A DNA stretch of 64,000 bases from an uncultured Sphingomonadaceae bacterium (GTDB lineage: Bacteria > Pseudomonadota > Alphaproteobacteria > Sphingomonadales > Sphingomonadaceae), in the NCBI GenBank assembly GCA_947488845.1, contig CANLBM010000004.1, positions 124,001 through 188,000 of the forward strand, given 5' to 3'. Shown piece by piece: positions 27,591-37,793 of this stretch. The translations under genes and the position numbers were made by a program. Each line of letters starts with the position of its first letter. Positions within the stretch are counted from its first letter, which is position 1. The notes beneath the pieces are model-generated. The model saw only the letters and a program-made list of their open reading frames with translations, was not told the DNA's origin and made no database searches.

Positions 27591-29348
27591 ATGGAGCATG
27601 ATGTGGCCGAAAAAAGCGGCGCCGATATATTGGTCGAAACCCTGTTGGACCTGGGCGTGGATACCGTTTTCGGCTATCCGGGTGGCGCGGTGCTTCCCAT
27701 TTATGATGCGCTCTACGAGCATCCGAAAATCAAGCATATTCTGGTCCGTCACGAGCAAGCCGCTACCCATGCAGCAGAAGGCTATGCCCGCTCGACCGGT
27801 AAGCCGGGTGTCGTGCTCGTAACTTCCGGCCCGGGTGCGACCAACGCCGTTACCGGTATTACCGATGCCCTGATGGACAGCATCCCGATGGTCGTCATCA
27901 CCGGACAGGTTGCAACCAATCTGATCGGAACGGATGCCTTTCAGGAGGCCGACACGGTCGGTATCACGCGCCATTGTACCAAGCATAATTATCTGGTGAA
28001 AAAGCCGTCCGATCTGGCGCAAGTCGTTCAGGAAGCCTTTCACATCGCCACCCAGGGCCGTCCGGGTCCGGTGGTCATCGATATTCCCAAGAATGTCCAG
28101 GTTGCAGCGACAGAATATAGCAGCAATGCGACGAGGACCAATACCCGCTATCAGCCCCAGACCGAAGGTGATTTCAAGGCGATCAACGCCGCCGCCGAAA
28201 TGATCATGAACGCGAAAGCGCCGATTCTCTACACCGGTGGCGGGATCATCAACAGTGGCCCGAAAGCCAGCGAGACGCTGAGGGAACTGGCCGAATTGCT
28301 GGGGTGCCCGGTGACGTCCACCCTGATGGGCCTCGGCGCATTCCCGGCTTCGTCCGACAAATGGCTCGGCATGCTCGGCATGCATGGCACGTTTGAAGCC
28401 AATATGGCGATGAACAAGGCTGACCTCGTGGTCTGCCTCGGCGCCCGTTTCGACGACCGGATCACGGGACGGCTTGACGCTTTCTCGCCCAACAGCAAGA
28501 AAATCCATGTCGATATCGACCGTTCGTCGATCAACAAGACCATCCGGGTCGATCTGCCCGTCGTCGGCGACGTTGGCCGGGTGATGGAACAATTGATCGC
28601 CGTCCTCAAGGGCCGCCGCTTTGCAACACCGGAGCTTGCCGAATGGTGGTCTCGGATTACTGGCTGGCGGGCAACCAACTGCCTGGAATATCCGGAGAGC
28701 AAGACGGAAATCATGCCGCAGGAAGCGATTCGCAAATTGTGGCAGGCGACTCATGAACGCGAACCGATCATCACCACCGAGGTCGGGCAGCACCAGATGT
28801 GGGCAGCCCAGCATTTTGACTTCGAAAGCCCCAACAAGTGGCTGACCAGCGGCGGTCTCGGTACCATGGGCTACGGCCTGCCCGCCGCGATTGGCGCGCA
28901 GCTGGGCCACCCTGATGCGCTGGTCATCGATATTGCCGGCGAAGCATCGATCCAGATGAATATCCAGGAACTCGGCACCGCCAGCCAATATCGTCTGCCG
29001 GTGAAGATATTCATCCTCAACAACGAATATATGGGGATGGTTCGCCAATGGCAGGAACTGACCTATGAAAGTCGGTATTCAAACAGTTACAGCGACAGTC
29101 TTCCAGATTTTGTGAAGCTGGCCGAAAGCTATGACTGGACCGGCATAAGAATCGAGGATCCCGCCGATCTCGAAGCCGGTATCCAGAAGATGATCGAGAC
29201 CGACGGTCCCGTATTGGTCGATTGCCGGGTCGCAAAACTGGCAAACTGCTTCCCGATGATCCCGTCTGGCGCAGCCCATACCGAGATGCTGCTTAGCGCA
29301 GAGGATGTTAAGGGCACCATGGATGACCAAGCAAAGGCTCTTGTCTGA
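27591..29348 (+). CDS. ilvB: Acetolactate synthase large (catalytic) subunit
   Basis: About 585 residues from MEHDVAEKSGADILVE, preferred over the upstream ATG. It is a thiamine-diphosphate enzyme making acetolactate or acetohydroxybutyrate in valine, leucine and isoleucine synthesis. The N-terminal core motif FGYPGGAVLPIYDAL is present, with the catalytic glutamate in RHEQAATHAAEGYARS. The C-terminal ThDP motif is IDIAGEASIQMNIQEL followed by LNNEYMGMVRQWQ. Its stop overlaps the start of ilvN by one base (TGATG). Confidence 0.96.
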   Translation: MEHDVAEKSGADILVETLLDLGVDTVFGYPGGAVLPIYDALYEHPKIKHILVRHEQAATHAAEGYARSTGKPGVVLVTSGPGATNAVTGITDALMDSIPMVVITGQVATNLIGTDAFQEADTVGITRHCTKHNYLVKKPSDLAQVVQEAFHIATQGRPGPVVIDIPKNVQVAATEYSSNATRTNTRYQPQTEGDFKAINAAAEMIMNAKAPILYTGGGIINSGPKASETLRELAELLGCPVTSTLMGLGAFPASSDKWLGMLGMHGTFEANMAMNKADLVVCLGARFDDRITGRLDAFSPNSKKIHVDIDRSSINKTIRVDLPVVGDVGRVMEQLIAVLKGRRFATPELAEWWSRITGWRATNCLEYPESKTEIMPQEAIRKLWQATHEREPIITTEVGQHQMWAAQHFDFESPNKWLTSGGLGTMGYGLPAAIGAQLGHPDALVIDIAGEASIQMNIQELGTASQYRLPVKIFILNNEYMGMVRQWQELTYESRYSNSYSDSLPDFVKLAESYDWTGIRIEDPADLEAGIQKMIETDGPVLVDCRVAKLANCFPMIPSGAAHTEMLLSAEDVKGTMDDQAKALV

Positions 29349-29863
29349 TGCATATTTACGAAGAAGCCGTCGAACGTCACGTTCTTGCCGTTTTGGTTGA
29401 CAATGAAGCCGGTATATTGGCGCGTATCGCAGGCATGTTCACCGCGCGCGGCTATAATATCGACAGCCTGACCGTGGCCGATATCAGCGAAGATCATGCC
29501 GTTAGCCGGATAACCATTGCCACCAATGGCCCGCCGCACGTCATCGAACAAATCATCGCCCAGCTGGACAGGCTCGTTCCCGTGCACAGCGTTCGCGACC
29601 TGACCGAATCCGGCCCGCATGTGCAACGCGAACTGGCGCTGGTAAAAGTCAGTGGCAAGGGCGAGCATCGCATCGAAGCGATGCGGCTGGCGGATATATA
29701 CCGCGCCCGGGTAGTCGATGCGACGACCGAAAGCTTTATATTCGAGATTACCGGCGCGCCGGAAAAGATCGAGACATTTGTCGGCCTGATGCGCGAAGTT
29801 GGTCTGGTCGAAGTTGGTCGCACCGGCGTCGTCGCCATTGGCCGGGGACCAGATCCTGCATGA
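29348..29863 (+). CDS. ilvN: Acetolactate synthase small (regulatory) subunit
   Basis: A 171-residue subunit that activates IlvB and gives feedback inhibition by valine. The N-terminal ACT domain is clear (RHVLAVLVDNEAGILARIAGMFTARGYNIDSL). The C-terminal ACT-like half contains HRIEAMRLADIYRARVVD and LMREVGLVEVGRTGV. The family is also called IlvH. It is translationally coupled to ilvB and is followed, after 88 bases, by ilvC. Confidence 0.96.
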   Translation: MHIYEEAVERHVLAVLVDNEAGILARIAGMFTARGYNIDSLTVADISEDHAVSRITIATNGPPHVIEQIIAQLDRLVPVHSVRDLTESGPHVQRELALVKVSGKGEHRIEAMRLADIYRARVVDATTESFIFEITGAPEKIETFVGLMREVGLVEVGRTGVVAIGRGPDPA

Positions 29864-29942
29864 ACAAGATAATGCGCGTATAGGCTCGCCAAATCTGGCG
29901 GCTGTGAGCGCCCCAACCCTTTTCGCTATCATCTGAATATAA

Positions 29943-30971
<1,029 letters not shown>

Positions 30972-30998
30972 AAGGCAGCGAGACCGGGTGACCCAATT

Positions 30999-31397
30999 TC
31001 AGGTTGCCCGGTCGCGAGCCGCCGCAAAAGCCAGCAATTCTTCGGCAACCTCATCATCGCAGTCTTTTACCAGTTCGCTGACCGCAATGGTCAGGCTGGC
31101 GGTTTGATCAACGGTTTTCGAAGCCATGCTCCATCCGGGAAACTGTCTCCGGACGATCGCTCCGCTCTTCAACCGGAAAATGGCATGATGTCGGGCATCC
31201 AGGGATATTCGTGCAAAGGTTTCCTCAACCCTGGCTTCATCCCCTTCAAGATATTGCAAAAAACGCTTGTGATCCTGGATCAATATACCGGTGATGCCAT
31301 TGCGGTTATTGTTTTTCGTCGCAGCGACCAGAATTCTATTCAGCTCTTCACCCGATAGCGGACGCTTTGGCGTACTCATATAAACGAGTCGATACAT
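30999..31397 (-). CDS. BLUF-domain blue-light sensor
   Basis: About 132 residues from MYRLVYMSTPKRPLS, in keeping with the family start; the upstream extension to 31463 has no homology. Short BLUF proteins bind FAD and switch on blue light. The key tyrosine is in YRLVYMS (the first Y), the asparagine is in NNNRNGITGILI, and the glutamine is in HKRFLQYLEGDE. A tail of about 35 residues without an output domain follows. So it must act by binding another protein. It is convergent with ilvC, with a hairpin-forming end. Confidence 0.92.
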   Translation of the reverse strand: MYRLVYMSTPKRPLSGEELNRILVAATKNNNRNGITGILIQDHKRFLQYLEGDEARVEETFARISLDARHHAIFRLKSGAIVRRQFPGWSMASKTVDQTASLTIAVSELVKDCDDEVAEELLAFAAARDRAT

Positions 31398-31658
31398 TCC
31401 ACAGCCCCTCCCGTGGCCTCGAACAGCCGGTGATATTATATCGACCGTAAAGAATTGCAGCATATAGTAAAATTTGATCTTTTACGGCGATCTGTCCACA
31501 CGATATTGATCCGATTTACCCCTGTTAACCGTCGAACTGCGCGATCGCCGCGCGTGCTGGAGGAGGTCATGCAGGCGTCCGTGTACCGTTCAAAAATTTA
31601 CGCCGGCTCAAAAAAATTCGTTTTGGATGGTTGATTTATCCGCAAGTCTGGATAGATA

Positions 31659-31836
31659 CAGCAGCATGACACGGTCCAAAGCTCTCTTGCTGCTACGACT
31701 TATACGCCCTTAGGCGTACCGATGCTGCTGCCCGACTGGCGCAGATCCCCGTCTAAGGGACGATTTTCCAGAAAATATAAGCAAACCCGAGAATTTGTGC
31801 CTTGCGCGCATTTTCCAGCAGCATAAGAGTGAAGTC
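31659..31836 (+). promoter_or_regulatory. leuA attenuator-like leader with competing pairing segments
   Basis: Three segments share one complementary sequence. CAGCAGCAT is at 31659-31667 (over the leader's own start) and again at 31816-31824 (just before the leuA ribosome site). ATGCTGCTG at 31722-31730 can pair with either. The leader's leucine codons (TTGCTGCT, 31687-31694) could also pair with these. A weaker TCCC/GGGA hairpin with CGTC/GACG arms (31746-31762) is followed by ATTTT. The switch could work by termination or by hiding the leuA ribosome site; the sequence does not decide. Confidence 0.5.
31666..31713 (+). CDS. Leucine-rich leader peptide for leuA
   Basis: A 15-codon frame, MTRSKALLLLRLIRP, starts at 31666 and stops at 31713, 123 bases before leuA. 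It has five leucine codons (CTC, TTG, CTG, CTA, CTT), which include the rare CTA and TTG, with four in a row. This is the hallmark of amino-acid-controlled leaders, and ribosome stalling here would sense leucine-tRNA supply. The downstream segments that could form alternative hairpins are described in the next entry. Confidence 0.75.
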   Translation: MTRSKALLLLRLIRP

Positions 31837-33495
31837 ATGCATAAGAACCCGTCGCAAAAATACCGCCCTTTTCCGCAAATTGACCTGCCCAACCGGCAAT
31901 GGCCCTCCCGCACCATCGACAAGGCGCCGCGCTGGCTGTCCACCGATCTGCGCGACGGCAACCAGGCCCTGATCGATCCGATGGATGCCCAGAAGAAACA
32001 GCGGTTCTTCGATCTTCTGGTCAAGATCGGCATCAAGGAAATCGAGGTCGGCTTTCCTTCCGCCGGTGCCACCGATTTCGATTTCATCAGCGGTCTCGTC
32101 AAATCAGGCAGGATACCCGATGACGTCATGGTCCAGGTGCTGACCCAGTCCCGCCGCGACCTGATTGAAACCAGCTTTGCCAGCCTGGAGGGCGCGCGGG
32201 CGGCGATCGTTCATCTGTACAATGCGGTATCGCCCGCCTGGCGCGACGTCGTGTTCCGGCTCGACAAGCAGGGCGTCAAGGATATTGCCCGCGAAGGCGC
32301 GACCATATTGCGTGAACAGGCCGAGAAATACCCCGATACCGACTGGCATTTCGAATATTCACCGGAAACCTTCTCCACCGCCGAACTGGATTTCAGTCTG
32401 GAAGTGGTCGAAGCGGTGATGGAAATCATCGAGCCGACTGCGGAAAAGCCTCTGATCCTCAACCTGCCCGCCACGATCGAAGCCGCGACCCCCAATATCT
32501 ATGCCGATCAGGTGGAGTGGATGTGCAACAATATCAGCAAGCGCGACCATGTTGTTATCAGCCTGCACACCCATAATGACCGGGGATCGGGCATTGCCGC
32601 ATCGGAACTGGGCATGATGGCCGGTGCCGATCGGGTCGAAGGCTGTCTGTTCGGCAATGGCGAGCGCACCGGCAACGTCGATCTGGTAACATTGGGCCTG
32701 AATCTCTACACGCAAGGCGTTGATCCGGAACTGGATTTTTCCAATATGGACGAGATCGTCAAAACGGTAGAATATTGCAATCAATTGCCGGTTCCTGCCC
32801 GCCATCCTTATGCCGGCGAACTGGTGTTTACCGCTTTCTCAGGTTCGCATCAGGACGCGATCAAGAAAGGCTTTACCGCTCAGGAACAGCGCAATGACGA
32901 AATCTGGAACGTGCCCTATCTGCCGATCGATCCGCGTGATCTCGGCCGCGACTATGAAGCGGTCATCCGGGTCAATAGCCAGTCCGGCAAGGGCGGCATC
33001 GCCTGGATCCTGGAACAGGATCACGGGCTGAAGCTGCCCAAGCGCCTGCAAGCCAATTTCAGCCGGACGGTACAGGAGCTGGCCGATGAAACGAGCCGCG
33101 AACTGTCATCTGAAGACATCTGGGCGGCGTTCCAGAAGCGCTACCATATCGATGGCAGCGGGAAATATAGTCTGGTCGACTATGACGAGCGGGCAACCGG
33201 TGGCGAGCGTATTTTCGTCGGCAAGGTCAAGGGACCCGACGGCGAAATTTCGGTCAGCGGCCGTGGAAATGGCCTGATTTCCAGTGTGGTTGACGCCGTT
33301 TCCTCGGCGCTGGGCATAACGCTGGAAATAATCGATTATAGCGAACATGCGCTGGGTTCCGGCAAGGACGCTCAGGCGGCCGCCTATATCGAGTGTAAAA
33401 CCGGCGACGGCAAAGAATTCTACGGCGTCGGCATCAACAGCGATGTTGCCACGGCTTCGGTCGAGGCGTTGCTCAGCGCCGTGAACCGAATTTAA
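31837..33495 (+). CDS. leuA: 2-isopropylmalate synthase (long, yeast-like type)
   Basis: About 552 residues from MHKNPSQKYRPFPQIDLPNR, which is the usual start of the long (LeuA type 2) class; the frame upstream runs into the leader and lacks homology. The enzyme condenses acetyl-CoA with ketoisovalerate, the first committed step to leucine. The HMGL-like barrel has STDLRDGNQALIDPMD and ISLHTHNDRGSGIAASELG (metal-binding HxH). The C-terminal regulatory domain (ISVSGRGNGLISSVVDAVS) senses leucine. Expression is probably leucine-controlled, as the leader suggests. Confidence 0.96.
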   Translation: MHKNPSQKYRPFPQIDLPNRQWPSRTIDKAPRWLSTDLRDGNQALIDPMDAQKKQRFFDLLVKIGIKEIEVGFPSAGATDFDFISGLVKSGRIPDDVMVQVLTQSRRDLIETSFASLEGARAAIVHLYNAVSPAWRDVVFRLDKQGVKDIAREGATILREQAEKYPDTDWHFEYSPETFSTAELDFSLEVVEAVMEIIEPTAEKPLILNLPATIEAATPNIYADQVEWMCNNISKRDHVVISLHTHNDRGSGIAASELGMMAGADRVEGCLFGNGERTGNVDLVTLGLNLYTQGVDPELDFSNMDEIVKTVEYCNQLPVPARHPYAGELVFTAFSGSHQDAIKKGFTAQEQRNDEIWNVPYLPIDPRDLGRDYEAVIRVNSQSGKGGIAWILEQDHGLKLPKRLQANFSRTVQELADETSRELSSEDIWAAFQKRYHIDGSGKYSLVDYDERATGGERIFVGKVKGPDGEISVSGRGNGLISSVVDAVSSALGITLEIIDYSEHALGSGKDAQAAAYIECKTGDGKEFYGVGINSDVATASVEALLSAVNRI

Positions 33496-33573
33496 GTGTT
33501 CAATTAAGAAAACAGTAGAATATGCCGCTGCATCGGTTATTGCAGTGGCATATTTCATCAAATCGGGGTGCCC

Positions 33574-34545
33574 ATGACTTTACCAGCCATTTTTGACAAT
33601 CTTCGCCTGCCGCTTATCGGTTCACCGCTGTTCATCGTGTCGGGTCCCGAACTGGTCATCGCCCAGTGCAAGGCGGGTATCGTCGGAAGCTTCCCTGCCC
33701 TCAACGCCCGTCCGCAGTCGATGCTCGACGAATGGCTGCACCAGATCACCGAAGAACTGGCGGCATGGAACCGGGACAATCCGGACAAGCCGGCGGCGCC
33801 TTTTGCGGTCAACCAGATCGTCCACAAGTCCAATGACCGGCTCGACCAGGACATGGCGACCTGTGCGAAATGGAAAGTGCCGATCGTCATTACCTCGCTG
33901 GGTGCAATCGAGGATCTCAATACAGCAGTCAAAGGCTGGGGCGGCATCACCCTGCATGACATTATCAACAACCGCTTCGCTCACAAGGCGATCGAAAAGG
34001 GCGCGACCGGCCTTATTCCGGTTGCCGCAGGTGCTGGCGGCCATGCCGGCACCCTGTCCCCCTTTGCGTTGATGCAGGAAATCCGCGAATGGTTTGACGG
34101 TCCTGTCGCGCTCTCCGGTTCGATCGGCAATGGCGCGTCGATATTGGCAGCCCAGGCGATGGGCGCTGATCTCGGCTATGCCGGTTCGGCTTTCATCGCG
34201 ACCAAGGAAGCCAATGCGGACCAGGGCTATAAGGAAGGCATTGTCGAGGGCAAAGCCTCCGACATCGTCTATTCCGACCTGTTTACCGGCGTGAAAGGCA
34301 ATTATCTGCGCCAGTCGATCGAGCAGGCCGGTCTCGATCCCGACAATCTGCCGCAGGGCGATTACAAGACCATGAACTTCGGTTCCGGCGGCAACACCGA
34401 GAAAAAGGCGTGGAAGGATATCTGGGGCTGCGGCCAGGGCATTGGCTTAATCAACGACGTGATGAGCGTGCAGGACATGGTCGACCAGTTCACCGCCGAA
34501 TATCGGGCTGCACGGGAAAGCCTGAAAGAGCGGTTCAATTATTGA
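33574..34545 (+). CDS. Nitronate monooxygenase-like flavoprotein 1
   Basis: About 323 residues from MTLPAIFDNLRLPL; a GTG at 33568 would add two. It is an FMN-binding TIM-barrel enzyme of the NMO/2-nitropropane dioxygenase family. FMN-contacting segments include PLFIVSGPELVIAQCKAGI near the N-terminus, GLIPVAAGAGGHAGTLSPFALM with the conserved GGHAG, and ALSGSIGNGASILAAQAMGADLGYAGSAFIATKEA (FMN phosphate). Real substrates in such paralogues are unknown; denitration is one proven activity. A second copy follows after 52 bases. Confidence 0.87.
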   Translation: MTLPAIFDNLRLPLIGSPLFIVSGPELVIAQCKAGIVGSFPALNARPQSMLDEWLHQITEELAAWNRDNPDKPAAPFAVNQIVHKSNDRLDQDMATCAKWKVPIVITSLGAIEDLNTAVKGWGGITLHDIINNRFAHKAIEKGATGLIPVAAGAGGHAGTLSPFALMQEIREWFDGPVALSGSIGNGASILAAQAMGADLGYAGSAFIATKEANADQGYKEGIVEGKASDIVYSDLFTGVKGNYLRQSIEQAGLDPDNLPQGDYKTMNFGSGGNTEKKAWKDIWGCGQGIGLINDVMSVQDMVDQFTAEYRAARESLKERFNY

Positions 34546-34597
34546 AGCCCGGCGAGCACTGTTGCAATGTCCCTAGTCTGAAAAGCCTTCGATCGTG

Positions 34598-35623
34598 ATG
34601 CCGCAACCCTTGATCCACAGCCGGTTCTCCGAACGCTTCAACCTGTCAGCCCCGATTGCCCTGGCGCCGATGGCATTGGCTACCGGTGGAGACCTGGCCG
34701 CGGCCTGTGCGCGGGCGGGCGCGCTCGGCCTGGTCGGCGGTGGCTATGGCGATCTTGACTGGACCCGGCGTGAATATGGCGACGCGATCAACCGGCTGGA
34801 CGGCGATCAAGAAAATCTGTCGCGACTGGGCTGCGGCTTCATCTCGTGGAAGCTGGCGGAAGACCAGAGCGCGCTGGACTGGCTGCTGGACCAACCGCAT
34901 GAACCGGCGGCGGTCATGCTGTCATTCGGCGATCCGACAGCCCTTGCCAGAATATTGTCCGACCGCGATATCCCGGTCATCTGCCAGATCCAGACGATGG
35001 CGCAGCTACCGCAAGCGGTGGATGCGGGAGCCGCTGTCATTGTTGCGCAGGGCAGCGAGGCCGGCGGGCATGGCATGAACGACCTGGAAGGCCGCAGCAC
35101 CTTCACCTTCGTACCCGAAGTCGCCGACTGGCTCGCAGGACATTCTCCAGAGACCCAATTGCTCGCCGCCGGCGGCATCGCGGATGGCCGTGGCCTCGCC
35201 GCAGCGATGATGCTCGGCGCCGACGGGGTGCTGATCGGTTCGAGATTATGGGCCACCACCCAGTCGCTGGCCCCGCACAGCGCAAAGGCAAAGGCGCTGG
35301 ATGCGAACGGTGACGACACCGGCAGAAGCAGTATCTTCGACATATTGCGTGGCAAGAACTGGCCGCGACAATATGACTTTCGCGCCATCAGGAACCGCTT
35401 GCACCGAAAATGGGAAGGCCGGATTGACGAGCTGCGATCGGACCCGGCGGCGGCGATTGAAGATTATCTGGGCGGCGTCCGGCTGGAAGATTATGACAGG
35501 GCCCATATAACGGTGGGTCAGGATATTGGATTGATCAACGATATTTCGTCGGCAGACGAGGTGATCGACCATATCAATCGCGATGCTGCGCGCTTGTTGA
35601 GTGGTGGCATCTTCGGCGAATAG
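34598..35623 (+). CDS. Nitronate monooxygenase-like flavoprotein 2
   Basis: About 341 residues from MPQPLIHSRFSERF. Same family as its neighbour but distinctly diverged: the active-site segment is VIVAQGSEAGGHGMNDLEG and the FMN-phosphate region is LAAGGIADGRGLAAAMMLGADGVLIGSRLWATTQS. GGHG replaces GGHAG. The N-terminal SAPIALAPMALATGGDLAAACARAGALGLVGGG is typical. The two genes may have split substrate roles. The last residues ADEVIDHINRDAARLL mirror the C-terminal end of copy 1. Confidence 0.87.
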   Translation: MPQPLIHSRFSERFNLSAPIALAPMALATGGDLAAACARAGALGLVGGGYGDLDWTRREYGDAINRLDGDQENLSRLGCGFISWKLAEDQSALDWLLDQPHEPAAVMLSFGDPTALARILSDRDIPVICQIQTMAQLPQAVDAGAAVIVAQGSEAGGHGMNDLEGRSTFTFVPEVADWLAGHSPETQLLAAGGIADGRGLAAAMMLGADGVLIGSRLWATTQSLAPHSAKAKALDANGDDTGRSSIFDILRGKNWPRQYDFRAIRNRLHRKWEGRIDELRSDPAAAIEDYLGGVRLEDYDRAHITVGQDIGLINDISSADEVIDHINRDAARLLSGGIFGE

Positions 35624-35675
35624 TCACGGGAACATTGGCGTCGCGTCAGCAGAATCATCATTATCGAGGCGCGTC

Positions 35676-36727
35676 TTACCCCGCCGGCAATGGCCCGCTT
35701 TCGCTGAATAGCGTAATATTTCCGTCAACCGCGAAACGCCCGCCGACCAGCCCCACGAAGAGAAGCAATATCGCCAGCCAGCTCAGGAATGCGCCGCTTG
35801 TAATTCGCCAGTTTCGGGGCGGTAGTCCCTGCACCAGAAAGGTAATTATCCCCGCCACGTTGATGCAGACCAGGTTGGTGGCGAGCAAAAAGAGCGCTCT
35901 GAAGCCGAGCATCTCTTCTCCGCTACCCAGAAACAGCCCGGCTGCGGCAATCGGCGGCACCAGCGCCACCGCGATCATGACGCCGCCCAGCGAGAGCGAC
36001 GCCCCCTGGCTGAACGCCAGCACACCCGCAGCGCCGCAGGCCAGAGCCAGCGCGATGTCCGCAGGGTGGACGATCGTACGGTTCCTGAGTTCTGGTACCA
36101 GCGGATTGACCTCGATAAACGTGCCGAGCAGAAATGTGAACGCCAGCGCCGCAACAATTCCGACGACGAGCGTGCTGACCGCACGGCGGCCAAGCGCCCT
36201 GTCTCCCAGAGTAGCAGCCATCGCCATCGCCATGGTCGGGCCAGCAGCGGGGCAATTATCATCGCGCCAATGACCACGGCCGTCTGGCCACTGCGCATCC
36301 CCAGCGCGGCGATCAGGGCCGAAAGAACCACTGTCAGCAGATAATTGGGACGCAGTTCCAGACTGGCCTCGATATCATCATAAAGCTCGTTGGTGCTGAT
36401 CCGGTCGCGGGTGAAGAAAAGCTCCAGCTTGCTCGGCGGTTTCCGCGCGCCGGACGGCAAAGGCGCGATTTCCTCCAGCTCCGGGATTTCGGGCAAAACC
36501 GCCTCGACCTGAAGGACGAGAACCGAGAATCCTGCAATATTTCTGAAGTTCCTGTCGAGCACGGCGATGAGCGCCTCGATCAACCGGGCGGCCACCACGC
36601 AGGAAAATTTTTCGAGGCCGGCGGGCACCGGTTCCTGCCAGAAGCGGCTGCAATGCCGACGAATGATCTCTTTGGTACGCGGCACTTCTGCGTCGGGTAC
36701 GATAATTTCAACCAGCCTTGCAGACAT
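35676..36727 (-). pseudogene. Frameshifted DUF389 membrane protein
   Basis: Two overlapping minus-strand frames are halves of one DUF389 (TIGR00341-like) protein. The first, starting MSARLVEIIVPD, runs to VVIGAMIIAPLL at about residue 158 and then becomes arginine-rich nonsense. The second resumes GPTMAMAMAATLGDRALG in another frame and goes on through several membrane segments to the stop. One missing base in a GGGCCC run (near 36240-36242) would explain the break. It might be a sequencing error or a true pseudogene. In the intact form it would be an about 350-residue inner-membrane protein of unknown role. Confidence 0.85.
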
Positions 36728-36817
36728 ATCCGGCCCCTTCCGCTTGCGAGACGATATTCACGACAGGTCAGCTCAGTCCGGCAATCCGCAATTCACGATC
36801 ATTCCAGTGCCGAAAGC

Positions 36818-37789
36818 TTACATTTCCCCACGTTCGCGCCGTATCGCAAACCATTTTTCGACATTGGCATTATGATCTTTCAGCGTGTCGGCAAAAATAT
36901 GCCCGCCCTTGCCGTCTGCCACAAAATAGAGCGCGCTGGTCTTCGCCGGATTCAGAACCGCCTCGATCGATGCGCGGCCCGGGTTGGCAATGGGACCTTT
37001 TGGCAGGCCCACCATCGCATAAGTGTTGTAATCGTTGACCTGTGCGATTTCCGACTGACGAATGCGGCGTCCGAGCGGCTTACCCTTGGTGATCGGATAA
37101 ATGATGGTGGGATCGGCCTGCAGCATCATATTCTTGCGAACCCGATTGCTGTACACGCCTGCCACGGTCCTTCGCTCACGGGCCAGGGCGGTCTCTTTCT
37201 CGACGATCGCGGCCAATATGATCGCTTCCTGCGGTGTCTTGACGACGCTGGACTTCGTCCGCGTCGGCCAAAGCTCGGCCAGCGTATCGGTCATCGCCTT
37301 TTGCATTCTCTGCAGCACTGCCGACCGTTGTTCGCCGCGTTCGAAACTATAGCTATCCGGCAGGATTGAGCCTTCTGCGGGGACGGGGATATCGCCCTTG
37401 AGCAATTTTTCTGCCATCAGTTTTTCATAGACTATGATCGACGGTGTTCCTTCGGGGACCGTGATCAGCCGTTGCACCGATTTTCCGCCTTGCAGAATAT
37501 CCAGCACCATCGCGTTGCTCGCCCCCGCCGGGATTTCGAATTCTCCGGCCTTGATCGGTTCCGATCCACCAAGAATCCTTGACCGGTTCAAGAACGTATC
37601 AGCGGAATTGATGACGCCTTCCGATTCCATGACTTTTGCGGCCATGGCCAGACTGGAACCGGACTTGATGACAATCGTGCGCTGCTCTTCCAGCGGACCG
37701 CTGCCATTCCAGCCATAGAGGAAATTGCCCGCCAGCAGGACCGCAATGATCGCCGCTGCCGCCAATATCAGGCAACCGAGACGGCGCAT
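36818..37789 (-). CDS. mltG: Endolytic murein transglycosylase MltG
   Basis: A 323-residue YceG-family protein. A membrane anchor lies at residues about 4-22 (LGCLILAAAAIIAVLLAGNFL). A LysM-like part follows (IVIKSGSSLAMAAKVMESEGVI). The catalytic glutamate is in EAIILAAIVEKETALARERRTVAGV. The ending YNTYAMVGLPKGPIANPGRASIEAVLNP is the family signature. It cleaves nascent glycan to set chain length. It lies 4 bases downstream of fabF, in a probable operon with the fatty-acid genes. Confidence 0.94.
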   Translation of the reverse strand: MRRLGCLILAAAAIIAVLLAGNFLYGWNGSGPLEEQRTIVIKSGSSLAMAAKVMESEGVINSADTFLNRSRILGGSEPIKAGEFEIPAGASNAMVLDILQGGKSVQRLITVPEGTPSIIVYEKLMAEKLLKGDIPVPAEGSILPDSYSFERGEQRSAVLQRMQKAMTDTLAELWPTRTKSSVVKTPQEAIILAAIVEKETALARERRTVAGVYSNRVRKNMMLQADPTIIYPITKGKPLGRRIRQSEIAQVNDYNTYAMVGLPKGPIANPGRASIEAVLNPAKTSALYFVADGKGGHIFADTLKDHNANVEKWFAIRRERGEM

Positions 37790-37793
37790 CTTG

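Noticed and set aside
27588..29048. A 486-residue open frame opposite ilvB
   Set aside because: Shadow of ilvB; it shows no domain and has no ribosome site.
30982..31013. Terminator between ilvC and the BLUF gene
   Set aside because: GACCGGG and CCCGGTC pair, but no T-run follows and part of it is coding for the BLUF tail.
35676..36727. Two separate DUF389 genes
   Set aside because: The halves complement each other without overlap in family sequence and join by one base, so they are one broken gene.
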